The position numbers and the translations under genes are program-made. Below, piece after piece: positions 44,411-53,842 of a DNA stretch of 64,000 nucleotides (the stretch's first letter is position 1; the number at the start of each line of letters is the position of its first letter). The notes under the pieces were generated by a model. It was not told the origin of the DNA. It did not search any database and saw nothing but the letters and a program-made list of their open reading frames with translations. The DNA is from Mycobacterium sp. (lineage in GTDB: Bacteria; Actinomycetota; Actinomycetes; Mycobacteriales; Mycobacteriaceae): the NCBI GenBank assembly GCA_021732005.1, contig JAKFVT010000003.1, forward strand, positions 1-64,000, in the 5' to 3' direction.

Positions 44411-44980
44411 TCACAGAAGTCCCGCTGCAAACACGTCGCCGGCCAAGCCGGCCACCACCGGCACGATGCCCAGGCAGACGAATGCCGGCAGAAAGCACAG
44501 CCCCAGCGGCCCGGCGATCAGCACCGAGGCGCGTTCGGCGGCCGCCGCCGCGGTGTGGCACGCATCTTGTCGCGACTGCTCGGCGAGTTCGGCCACACCC
44601 TGTGCCAGTGCGCTTCCCGACGACGCCGATCGGCGCGCCAACCTGGCCAGTGCATCGCTGTCCTCGCCGGGCTGCGGGCACCAGGCGGTGTCGGCGTCGG
44701 CCCCCAGCGCCAGCAGGTCCGCTGCACGCCGCAAGACGGCACCGAGCCGATCCGGCGACGAAGGTACCGTCGCCGCAGCCGCAGCGGACACCGACATGCC
44801 GCCCGCCAGACATACCGCGAACACGTCGAGCGCAGACGCGGTCGCCAGCGGATCAGTGCGCACCCCGCTGCGGCGTACCGAGGAAGAAGCATTGGGAGAC
44901 AGCTCTATTCGGCGACGCACCACCAGCGGACCCGGTGCGAATAGCACTGCGGCGGCCAACAACACTGCGGCCGCGGTCAT
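44411..44980 (-). CDS. Type II secretion F-domain protein, TadC-like (Rv3657c-like)
   Basis: The 189-residue membrane protein has an N-terminal hydrophobic segment and two C-terminal ones (GPLGLCFLPAFVCLGIVPVVAGLAGDVFAAGLL). The middle is Ala-rich with ALDVFAVCLAGGMSVSAAAAA and SGSALAQGVAELAEQSRQDACHTAAAAAERASV, typical of the T2SSF fold. It is the shorter of two F-type platform proteins. The ATG at 44980 overlaps the TadB-like stop (ATGA). Confidence 0.85.
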   Translation of the reverse strand: MTAAAVLLAAAVLFAPGPLVVRRRIELSPNASSSVRRSGVRTDPLATASALDVFAVCLAGGMSVSAAAAATVPSSPDRLGAVLRRAADLLALGADADTAWCPQPGEDSDALARLARRSASSGSALAQGVAELAEQSRQDACHTAAAAAERASVLIAGPLGLCFLPAFVCLGIVPVVAGLAGDVFAAGLL

Positions 44981-45756
44981 GTCAGCAGCCGATCGGTGAT
45001 GCGATCAGCCCACGCAAGCCCCAGACAGACCAGCGCCGCACCAACGACCAACAGCCAGCCGCCCGCACCGCCGCCGAGGAGAAAGCCGACCGGATGCGCG
45101 CCGATCAGCTCGCCGAGCAGGATCCCGAGTAGCGGCAGTCCGGCCAGGATGACCGCGGTCGCGCGTGCCCCGGCCAGGCCGGCGTCGACCCGTGCGGTGA
45201 ACCGTTGCCGCTCGACGATGTCGCGGTGGGCGGTTCGGATCAGCGCCGCCATCGCCAGTCCATGGTCGGCCGCAAGCTGCCAGCACACCGCAAGCCGTTC
45301 CCATTGCGCGGGAACCGATGTCGAGCCGGCGAGCTCCCGCAGTCCGGCTCCGACGTCAGCGCCGAGTCCGGCGCGGGCCGCGACCGACCGCAACGCTGTG
45401 CCGATAGCGCCGCCGGATTCCCCAGCGGCGACTGCGAAGGCGCGCACCGGATGCGCACCCACGCGCAATTCACCGGCCAGCGTTTCCAGCGCCGCCGCCA
45501 AAGTATGGCCGGCGTCGTTGCGGTCCTGCCGCCGCAGTCGACGGCGCCGCCGGTGGATCGATGTGACGCCCAGCAGCACCGAGGCCAGCAGCACCGCCGG
45601 CGGCAGCGCCATCGCGATGACCGCAAGAGAGGCAACCAGCGCGGGCGCCCGCACACCGGCCCGACGCGGCACCAGTCCCAGCCGCGACCGCGGGGGTGGC
45701 GGTGCGGCCAGGACCGCCAGTCCCAAAAGCACAGCAGCGAAGGGTATTCCGGTCAC
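44977..45756 (-). CDS. Type II secretion F-domain protein, TadB-like (Rv3658c-like)
   Basis: The 259-residue protein has two N-terminal hydrophobic segments, a cytoplasmic helical F domain ([45 protein letters not shown]) and two C-terminal helices. It forms, with the TadC-like protein, the inner-membrane platform that the TadA ATPase drives. The GTG at 45756 overlaps the tadA stop (GTGA); the frame open to 46680 lies over tadA and is spurious. Confidence 0.86.
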   Translation of the reverse strand: MTGIPFAAVLLGLAVLAAPPPPRSRLGLVPRRAGVRAPALVASLAVIAMALPPAVLLASVLLGVTSIHRRRRRLRRQDRNDAGHTLAAALETLAGELRVGAHPVRAFAVAAGESGGAIGTALRSVAARAGLGADVGAGLRELAGSTSVPAQWERLAVCWQLAADHGLAMAALIRTAHRDIVERQRFTARVDAGLAGARATAVILAGLPLLGILLGELIGAHPVGFLLGGGAGGWLLVVGAALVCLGLAWADRITDRLLT

Positions 45757-46916
45757 GACCGCCGCCCGTCGATCAGTGTCTGCAGTTGTTGCCGACCGTC
45801 CTGCCAGCCTCGGTCGGCATGCCACGCCGTCATCGCATACACGCCGCCACCGTCCGCCCGGCACAGCACCGCGATCTCGGTGAGCCGGCGTGTGCCGTCG
45901 CGACGACGACCCACATGCACCACCGCCTGGACCGCCGCGGCCAGTTGGCTGTGCAACGCGGCGCGGTCCAGACCGCCCAGGGCCGCGAGTGCTTCCAGCC
46001 GGGCCGGCACTTCGGCCGGGCTGTTGGCGTGCACGGTCCCGGCGCCGCCGTCGTGGCCGGTGTTCAGTGCGGTCAGCAGGTCGACGACCTCGGCGCCGCG
46101 CACCTCCCCGACGACGATCCGGTCCGGCCGCATCCGCAGGGCCTGACGAACCAGCTGCCGCATCGTGACCTCGCCGGCGCCCTCCACGTTGGCGGCCCGC
46201 GCCACCAGCCGCACCAGGTGGGGGTGGCGGGGCGCGAGTTCGGGGGCGTCTTCGACGCAGACGATCCGCTCGCCGCCGTCCACCGCACCGAGCGCAGCGG
46301 CCAACAACGTTGTCTTGCCCGCGCCGGTACCGCCGGAGATGAGGAATGCCAGCCGGGCGTCGATGATGCCGGCGAGCACTTCGACGGCCTCCGGCGCGAT
46401 CGCCCCCGCGTCGATCAGGGCGGCGAGATCCTGGGTCGCAGGCCGCAACACCCGCAGCGACAAGCAGGTGCCCGCCACCGCGACCGGCGGTAGCACGGCG
46501 TGCAGACGCACCGAGAACTCTCCGGTGCCAATCCCGGTCAGCTGCCCGTCGACCCACGGCTGCGCATCGTCCAGTCGTCGCCCTGCCGCCACTGCGAGCC
46601 GCTGCGCCAGCCGGCGCACTGCGGCTTCGTCGGCGAACCGGACCGGGGCGGGGCGCAGGCCGGTGCCGTCGTCGACCCACACCGCGTCGGGGGCGGTGAC
46701 CAGCACGTCGGTCGTTCCCGGTGCACGCAGCAACGGCTCCAGCAGCCCGGCGCCGGTGAGCTCGGTCTGCAGGACCCGCAGGTTCGTCAGGACCTCGGTG
46801 TCCCCGAGCACTCCCCCGGATTCGGCACGGATCGCCGCCGCGACCGCCGCCGGCCGCAAAGACGACGACTCGGCGGCCAGCCGCTCGCGGACCCGTTCGA
46901 CCAGCGACGCGTTCAT
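45753..46916 (-). CDS. tadA: TadA/CpaF-type secretion ATPase (Rv3659c-like)
   Basis: The 387-residue ATPase has Walker [17 protein letters not shown], an Asp-box EDAPELAP, a Walker B region [28 protein letters not shown] and a His-box TVHANSPAE, the CpaF/TadA subset of VirB11-like ATPases. It powers Flp-type pilus assembly or protein secretion. It overlaps ssd upstream (ATGA) and the TadB-like gene downstream. Confidence 0.93.
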   Translation of the reverse strand: MNASLVERVRERLAAESSSLRPAAVAAAIRAESGGVLGDTEVLTNLRVLQTELTGAGLLEPLLRAPGTTDVLVTAPDAVWVDDGTGLRPAPVRFADEAAVRRLAQRLAVAAGRRLDDAQPWVDGQLTGIGTGEFSVRLHAVLPPVAVAGTCLSLRVLRPATQDLAALIDAGAIAPEAVEVLAGIIDARLAFLISGGTGAGKTTLLAAALGAVDGGERIVCVEDAPELAPRHPHLVRLVARAANVEGAGEVTMRQLVRQALRMRPDRIVVGEVRGAEVVDLLTALNTGHDGGAGTVHANSPAEVPARLEALAALGGLDRAALHSQLAAAVQAVVHVGRRRDGTRRLTEIAVLCRADGGGVYAMTAWHADRGWQDGRQQLQTLIDGRRS

Positions 46917-47980
46917 GCCGCGCGCACCTGCCCGCCGGTCGTCAGGATCTCGAGCACCGCGCGGGCGGCCGCACCCAGCGGAGAACGCCGCCGAATCCGC
47001 AGGCCACCCCGCTCCAGCCGTTCGGCCAGCATCGGCTCGGGACGCATCGCCGCCAGCAGTGGGAGATCCGCGACCGCGGCGGCTTCGTCGGCGCGCAATC
47101 CACTCGGTGCCGGACCGCGCACCACCAGGCCGACGTTCGGGTTGACCCCACGCAGCACAGGTGCCAGGGCCGCGGCCGCCGCGACGCCCCGGACGTCGCA
47201 GCTGGTGATCATGACCACCAGGTCAGCACTGTCCAGTGCGCAGGTGACCGCCCCGGTCATTCGCCGCGGCAGATCGCAGATCACCAGAATCCCGCCGCGT
47301 CGCCCGGCATCGACTACGGCCTCGACCGCCACGGGTTCCATCTCCCGGCCGTGCCGATCGCCGGACAACACGCTGACACCGTGGTGTCGCGGGAGCGCAT
47401 CCCGCACCGCCGACCAGGCCAATCGGCCGCCCTGCATGCTCAGATCGGGCCAGCGCAGACCTGGCACAGCCTCACTTCCGATCAGGAGGTCGATGCCACC
47501 GCTCCACGGATCGAGGTCGACCAACAGCGACGACGACGCCACCTGTGCCAGGGCCGTCGCGAACGTCGATGCGCCAGCACCGCCCCGGCCGCCGGTCACG
47601 GCGATCACCCGCCCCACGCGGGGGCCGTCGCGAACAGCGTCGGCGGCGTCAGCCAGATGCCGCACGAGCTCGGCGTCCTGGGCGGGAAGTGTGCAAATCT
47701 GCTGAGCGCCAACGGCCATCGCCGCCGCCCAAACGGGCCCATGCGGGTCGGTCGGGCAGACCAGGATCACCCCGTCGCGCCTGGGCAGACCGTCTCGCTC
47801 GCAGCTTCTGGCCGCGTTCTCATCGAGGATGACAGCGACGGCGGCCGACCACGCCTTGCGGGTGAGCGGCGCAGAAACCGCCATCGGACGCAGACCCACC
47901 GCGGCGGCGACGCGCTCGGCCTGTTCGCGTAACTCGGTGTCGCCGGCGAGGACGAGGACGACACCCGGACTGCTGCTCAC
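46913..47980 (-). CDS. ssd: Septum site-determining protein Ssd, TadZ/MinD-like (Rv3660c-like)
   Basis: The 355-residue protein has a receiver-like N-terminal domain and a MinD/ParA-type ATPase-like domain: VIAVTGGRGGAGASTFATALAQ (deviant Walker A in which the expected Lys before Ser/Thr is Ala), LLVDLDPWSGGIDLLIG and VICDLPRRM. Rv3660c (Ssd) affects septum formation and dormancy genes in M. tuberculosis. Its place at the head of a Tad operon suggests a TadZ-like role in placing the pilus machine. It starts at a GTG. The leader upstream is structured. Confidence 0.88.
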   Translation of the reverse strand: MSSSPGVVLVLAGDTELREQAERVAAAVGLRPMAVSAPLTRKAWSAAVAVILDENAARSCERDGLPRRDGVILVCPTDPHGPVWAAAMAVGAQQICTLPAQDAELVRHLADAADAVRDGPRVGRVIAVTGGRGGAGASTFATALAQVASSSLLVDLDPWSGGIDLLIGSEAVPGLRWPDLSMQGGRLAWSAVRDALPRHHGVSVLSGDRHGREMEPVAVEAVVDAGRRGGILVICDLPRRMTGAVTCALDSADLVVMITSCDVRGVAAAAALAPVLRGVNPNVGLVVRGPAPSGLRADEAAAVADLPLLAAMRPEPMLAERLERGGLRIRRRSPLGAAARAVLEILTTGGQVRAA

Positions 47981-48085
47981 GACGCAAGAGTCGGTGGTGT
48001 GACGCGCCTACGCCAGTCGCCGTAGACGGATCTGTGGATGAACGCAGATCTGGGGAGTGACTACCGACACCAGGACAGCACGGAA

Positions 48086-48123
48086 GTGATCCCGGCAACG
48101 TTTCTCGAGTTTGCCGGGATCAC
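48086..48123. promoter_or_regulatory. Perfect 13-bp inverted repeat in the ssd leader
   Basis: GTGATCCCGGCAA (48086-48098) and TTGCCGGGATCAC (48111-48123) are perfect complements around a 12-nt spacer. The element lies between the 6C sRNA terminator and ssd. Two weaker dyads (CTACG/CGTAG near 48008-48024 and GATCTG/CAGATC at 48029-48050) lie closer to ssd. It could be an operator, or a leader hairpin that isolates the Tad operon from sRNA transcription. Confidence 0.55.
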
Positions 48124-48140
48124 TGGAGATTCTTTGTCCG

Positions 48141-48236
48141 AAAAAGGGACGACCCCCGCCAGGGGGGGAGGAGGCGGAGGTCGTCGTGTATCAGCCCCGG
48201 GGGGTCGGGCTGATGCACACCCGGCATAAGCCGAGT
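48141..48236 (-). ncRNA. 6C small RNA (B11 / ncRv13660c type)
   Basis: The minus strand holds a self-contained small-RNA gene. A -10 box TATAGT (48249-48244) sets a start near 48236. Hairpin 1 is ATCAGCCC/GGGCTGAT (48190-48214) with six C residues in its loop. Hairpin 2 is GACGACC/GGTCGTC (48148-48185) with seven C residues in its loop and is directly followed by TTTTT (48145-48141). Two hairpins with C-rich loops define the actinobacterial 6C family. Size (about 96 nt) and position beside Rv3660c match B11, which regulates genes for replication and secretion through its C-rich loops. Confidence 0.88.
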
Positions 48237-48243
48237 AATACTC

Positions 48244-48251
48244 ACTATACA
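48244..48251. promoter_or_regulatory. Back-to-back promoter elements for the 6C RNA and the HAD phosphatase gene
   Basis: Minus strand: TATAGT (48249-48244) drives the 6C RNA. Plus strand: TATACA (48246-48251) overlaps it and could start a transcript near 48258, leaving a leader of about 140 nt before the HAD gene. The shared sequence means the two transcripts may compete for RNA polymerase. Confidence 0.45.
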
Positions 48252-48396
48252 CACGACAATGTGGAGTCGCGCAAGTGTTGCTACCACTTAGAAACCATGT
48301 ATTCGCTGTGAAAATGCAGGGTGCGACACGTGGCTTGGCCTGCCACTTTGTCCTCGCCTCCGAACCGGGAGGTCAGCCACGCCTATCCTGAGGAGC

Positions 48397-49254
48397 GTGA
48401 CCGACCCTGCCTCGGCCGCCGACCAGCTAATCCACGTTCGGCCCGAACCCCCTGCTGGGCTCAACTCTCGGACGGCGGCGTTCTTCGACCTCGACAAGAC
48501 CGTGATTGCCAAGTCAAGCACGTTGGCTTTCAGCAAACCCTTCTTCGACCAGGGTCTGCTCAACCGGCGAGCGGTCCTGAAGTCGAGTTATGCGCAGTTC
48601 CTCTTCCTGATGTCCGGCGCCGATCACGACCAGATGGACCGGATGCGCTCCTACGTCACCGCGATGTGCGCAGGCTGGGATGTCGAACAGGTGAGGGCCA
48701 TCGTCACCGAGACGCTTCATGACATCGTCGACCCCCTGGTCTTTGCGGAAGCTGCCGAACTGATCGCGGACCACCGACTGTGCGGGCGCGACGTCGTGAT
48801 CGTCTCGGCCTCGGGTGAGGAGATCGTCGCCCCGATCGCGCGTGCGCTCGGTGCCACCCACGCCATGGGCACCCGGATGGTCATCGAGGACGGCAAGTAC
48901 ACCGGCGAGGTTGCCTTCTACTGCTATGGCGAGGGAAAAGCCGCGGCCGTCCGCGAGCTGGCCGCGCTGGAGGGTTACGCCCTCGAGCACTGCTATGCCT
49001 ACTCCGATTCGATCACCGACCTGCCGATGCTGCGCTCGGTCGGCCACCCGAACGTCGTCAACCCCGACCGGGCGTTGCGCAAGGAAGCCACCGCGCAGGG
49101 CTGGCCGGTGCTGACGTTCCTGCGCCCGGTGCCGTTGCGCGACAGGATCCCAGCGCCGTCGGGCGCTGCAGTGGCGACGACGGCAGCGTTGGGAATCAGC
49201 GCGCTGGCCGCCGGCGCACTGACGTACTCCGTGCTACGCCGGTTGTCGTTCTAA
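48397..49254 (+). CDS. HAD-superfamily SerB-like phosphatase with C-terminal membrane helix (Rv3661-like)
   Basis: The 285-residue protein shows HAD motif I FFDLDKTVIAKSS, motif II VIVSASGEEIV, and motif III/IV GEGKAAAVREL and AYSDSITDLPML. It belongs to the HAD-IB (SerB-related) subfamily, which dephosphorylates small metabolites or lysophospholipids. A hydrophobic C-terminal segment (TTAALGISALAAGALTYSVL) would tether it to the membrane. The GTG at 48397 has AGGAG just upstream. It sits between the 6C RNA and the Ms1 RNA, as in other mycobacteria. Confidence 0.88.
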   Translation: MTDPASAADQLIHVRPEPPAGLNSRTAAFFDLDKTVIAKSSTLAFSKPFFDQGLLNRRAVLKSSYAQFLFLMSGADHDQMDRMRSYVTAMCAGWDVEQVRAIVTETLHDIVDPLVFAEAAELIADHRLCGRDVVIVSASGEEIVAPIARALGATHAMGTRMVIEDGKYTGEVAFYCYGEGKAAAVRELAALEGYALEHCYAYSDSITDLPMLRSVGHPNVVNPDRALRKEATAQGWPVLTFLRPVPLRDRIPAPSGAAVATTAALGISALAAGALTYSVLRRLSF

Positions 49255-49283
49255 ACGCATCCGATTCGTTGCCGATTAGCCCC

Positions 49284-49312
49284 TTGCTGTGACGGTGGTC
49301 ACGGAGTACAAA
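49284..49312 (+). promoter_or_regulatory. Promoter of the Ms1 RNA with an embedded CRP-type site
   Basis: TTGCTG (49284-49289) and TACAAA (49307-49312) are separated by exactly 17 bp, a strong sigma-A-type promoter. Between them lies TGTGA-CGGTGG-TCACG (49288-49303), matching the CRP consensus TGTGA-N6-TCACA except for the last base. A regulator bound here would sit between -35 and -10 and most likely repress. Confidence 0.7.
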
Positions 49313-49318
49313 GGAAGG

Positions 49319-49622
49319 CACGGACGCCTGGCAAGGCCAAGATAGCGCCGGAAGAGAAGGCACTATCTCCCACGCCAAGCGGCCCAGCACGGTTCCCGGC
49401 ACCCACGCGGAGCACGCCGCGATAATGGCAGAAGTGTTGCGGGCCTGCGTAATTGCGAAGAGCGGACGGACAGAACGGCCCCTTGGGTGGGGTTGTAAAC
49501 GAACCGCATCGCAAGACCGCCGAGGCCAACCCGCGCAGCCCACCTGGCACGCTTGGTAACCGAGAAACCGTGCTAGCGGGCGGCGAGCCGAAGAGATTCG
49601 GATCGTCGCCCGCTTCGCTGTC
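49319..49622 (+). ncRNA. Ms1 / MTS2823, 6S-like RNA that binds core RNA polymerase
   Basis: Placement rests on synteny and signals. A strong promoter ends at 49312, so transcription would start near 49319. About 300 nt later the strand ends in a strong hairpin, AGCGGGCGGCGA (49575-49586) with TCGTCGCCCGCT (49603-49614), enclosing an inner CCGAA-GAGA-TTCGG stem. Ms1 is about 300 nt long in M. smegmatis, and the M. tuberculosis homologue MTS2823 lies between the same two genes (Rv3661 and Rv3662c). It accumulates in stationary phase and sequesters sigma-free RNA polymerase. No open reading frame here is credible. Confidence 0.82.
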
Positions 49623-49627
49623 CAGGT

Positions 49628-50374
49628 CTACTTGGCAGCCGCGTCCGCGATCGATATCGCCTCTCGCGCACCGTCTTCCAGCGCTTGGCAGGACATCAGA
49701 ACCCAGGCCCCGACGGCCGAGGGGTCGCCCGTCGCGAACGCCCGCGCGCGGTCCTGATACTCATCGGCACGGCGCATCCAGTACACCTCCGGCACCCCCA
49801 GCCCGTGCGGGTCCAGACCGGTGGCCATCGTGACAAGCCGCGACACCGCGCGCGCCACGACCCCGTCCCCCGGGCCGAACGGCGCCAGCGCGAGCAGCTC
49901 ACCGTGCGCGACGGCCGCCAGCACCGGCGCGGGCGCAGAGCTGCCGCCGGTCGTCAGCCGGGTGACCAGATCCAGCCGTGCGGCCACCTCGGGATTCTGG
50001 CGTGGGCGGCCCAGAAGGTCCCCGTCGATCAGGTCGGCCGCGGCCAGCGCGTGCAGCCGAGCCAGCGCTTGCAGAGGGGCGCGCTGCCACACCCCGACCA
50101 AGTTGGTGGTTCCACCTTCCAATGCCTGGCCGACGCGGAGCGCACCGGCCAATACCGGATCGTTGGGCTCGGTACCGGAGGCATCCAGTTGCACGGCGCC
50201 GCCGTCGAGGGCCGACGACGAGCGCGCTCCGCGGATGGCTGACTCGGCCGCGGTCACCGGCCAGTTCCGCAGATTGGTGCGATGCCGGTGCGCCTTCGCC
50301 AACGCTTCCCGGGCGGCCTCGGCGGCGTCGGCCACCCCGGGCAGAGTCATCAGCGGGGCCAGGACATCACTCAC
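49628..50374 (-). CDS. Rv3662c-like protein with a degenerate Fic-like motif
   Basis: The 248-residue protein is usually annotated as conserved hypothetical. Its layout resembles Fic proteins: an N-terminal ARSSSALDGG segment like the Fic S/T-x-x-x-E/G inhibitory helix, and HGELLALAPFGPGDGVVARAVSRLV, which aligns with the Fic core HPFxxGNGRxxR. The catalytic His is Ala, the N of GNGR is Asp and its R is Val, while the last Arg is kept. AMP transfer is therefore unlikely. The GTG start is at 50374, and the stop lies 6 bp from the Ms1 terminator. Confidence 0.75.
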   Translation of the reverse strand: MSDVLAPLMTLPGVADAAEAAREALAKAHRHRTNLRNWPVTAAESAIRGARSSSALDGGAVQLDASGTEPNDPVLAGALRVGQALEGGTTNLVGVWQRAPLQALARLHALAAADLIDGDLLGRPRQNPEVAARLDLVTRLTTGGSSAPAPVLAAVAHGELLALAPFGPGDGVVARAVSRLVTMATGLDPHGLGVPEVYWMRRADEYQDRARAFATGDPSAVGAWVLMSCQALEDGAREAISIADAAAK

Positions 50375-50487
50375 GTTCGGTCACGCTATCCGATCCCCAG
50401 CTGCCGTTCGGCGCGCGGCAGTAACCGCCCGCCGACGATTGTGACGTGCCAACTCCGATGCAACCTTCGGTGACTACGCTCACAGAC

Positions 50488-52461
<1,974 letters not shown>

Positions 52462-52462
52462 G

Positions 52463-53185
52463 TCAGCCGACGTCGGTCGTCGGGACGAACCCGGTGCCGG
52501 GCCGATTCTTACCGGCGACGTCGCCCAGGATCGCATTGATCGACATGGTCACCGCGGGTGTGTGTAGCGGGATGAACTTTACGACGCAGGTGGGCAGGTC
52601 TTCGCTGAACGCGCCGTGGATCATTCCGACCAGCTTGTTGTTCACCGTGACCGGAGCACCGGAGTCGCCGGGCTGGCCGCACACCTGGTTGACGATCGTG
52701 CCCGGGTCCTGGCCGGGACCCCAGGTGACGCCGCACGAGTAACCGGTGGTGCGGCCGAGCTTGCAGGCGACCTCACCGAATGTCGGGTCGGGCCCGATGC
52801 CGTCGATGACGAAGCCCTTGTAGTTCGAGATCGGCTGCACCTTGGCAGGGTCGAACCGGATCACCGCATAGTCGAGGCCATCGTTACCGGCAACCATGGT
52901 GCCGATCACGCCGTCGGCAGGCCGGTCCTCGGAGGCGACCTGGGCACCCGGGCCACCGCAGTGCGCGGAGGTGAAGCCGATCAGCGCACCGGTGTTGTCG
53001 TTGCCGATGGACGTCAGTGTGCAATAGGTGTCGCCGTTGACGACGATGCCTGCGCCACCGCCCATCGGCACCTTTCCGTCGGCCGTCGCAACCGGTGCCA
53101 CGCCGGAGATCAGGGCGACAAGGGCCACCACAACGGCCCTCGCGATGGCCCTCGCGATCAGGCGTACACGCTGCGCGGTCGTCAC
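52463..53185 (-). CDS. Secreted trypsin-like serine protease (Rv3668c-like)
   Basis: The 240-residue protein has a signal peptide (about residues 1-35, ending GVAPVATADG) and an alpha-lytic/chymotrypsin-type domain. The catalytic His is in GFTSAHCGG, the Asp in NDGLDYAVIRF, and the Ser in CGQPGDSGAPV. Cys pairs suit an extracellular enzyme. The GTG at 53185 has GGAGG 6 bp upstream; a TTG just before is less likely. Its stop is 1 bp from the convergent acs stop. The substrate is unknown. Confidence 0.9.
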   Translation of the reverse strand: MTTAQRVRLIARAIARAVVVALVALISGVAPVATADGKVPMGGGAGIVVNGDTYCTLTSIGNDNTGALIGFTSAHCGGPGAQVASEDRPADGVIGTMVAGNDGLDYAVIRFDPAKVQPISNYKGFVIDGIGPDPTFGEVACKLGRTTGYSCGVTWGPGQDPGTIVNQVCGQPGDSGAPVTVNNKLVGMIHGAFSEDLPTCVVKFIPLHTPAVTMSINAILGDVAGKNRPGTGFVPTTDVG

Positions 53186-53329
53186 TGGCAACCTCCATTC
53201 ACCGTCCGCCCCGACAGGGCGAGTCTAGCTTGATCACACCCGTACCTTGCGTAACAGCTCAGTGGGTATCCCCGCTGCGGGCGCGGCATGGCAACATGAA
53301 CCGCGACGACAGAAAGTTGGAGGACAGCC

Positions 53330-53842
53330 GTGAGCAATGGCGATCGCAAGACCGGTGTACCCACCACCGTCACCTCGATCCCGCTGGTGGATCCGAACGC
53401 GCTACCGGCCAATCCCTCCGTCGGCGATCTGGTCAAGGATGCGACCGCACAGATGTCCACCCTCGTGCGCGCCGAGGTCGAACTCGCCAAGGCGGAGATC
53501 ACCCGCGATGTGAAGAAGGGCCTCACCGGCAGCGTCTTCTTCATCCTCGCGCTCGTCGTGCTGTTCTACTCGACGTTCTTCCTCTTCTTCTTTCTCGCCG
53601 AGCTGCTGGACACCTGGCTGTGGCGCTGGGTGGCCTTCCTGATCGTCTTCCTGCTGATGGTGGTCACCACCGCGGTGTTCGCTCTGTTCGGGTATCTCAA
53701 GGTGCGCCGGATCCGCGGGCCCCAGAAGACCATCGAGTCGGTCAAGGAAGCACGCGAAGCATTCACCCCCGGACATGACAGGTCGCCGGCCAAGGTCGCC
53801 ACGACAGGCACCCCGCCGCCCGCTGACCCCTCCGGCTGGTGA
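53330..53842 (+). CDS. Phage-holin-superfamily III membrane protein (Rv3669-like)
   Basis: The 170-residue protein has an amphipathic N-terminal region with SVGDLVKDATAQMSTLVRAEVELAKAEI, two closely spaced transmembrane helices (about 65-90 and 100-120) and a Pro-rich tail. It matches the actinobacterial Holin-X family, which despite the name is chromosomal and not linked to phage genes here. The GTG start is at 53330, and the stop overlaps the ephE-like start by one base, so the two are coupled. Confidence 0.86.
   Translation: MSNGDRKTGVPTTVTSIPLVDPNALPANPSVGDLVKDATAQMSTLVRAEVELAKAEITRDVKKGLTGSVFFILALVVLFYSTFFLFFFLAELLDTWLWRWVAFLIVFLLMVVTTAVFALFGYLKVRRIRGPQKTIESVKEAREAFTPGHDRSPAKVATTGTPPPADPSGW

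Noticed and set aside
48146..48205. G-runs on the plus strand as a possible G-quadruplex element
   Set aside because: The runs are the complements of the two C-rich loops of the 6C RNA, which explain them better.
49196..49833. Several short frames across the gap after the HAD phosphatase gene
   Set aside because: They overlap the Ms1 RNA and the Rv3662c-like gene and lack start signals or homology.
53330..53842. The holin-superfamily gene as a sign of prophage
   Set aside because: No other phage gene, attachment site or composition shift is nearby, and the family is a normal chromosomal one in Actinobacteria.
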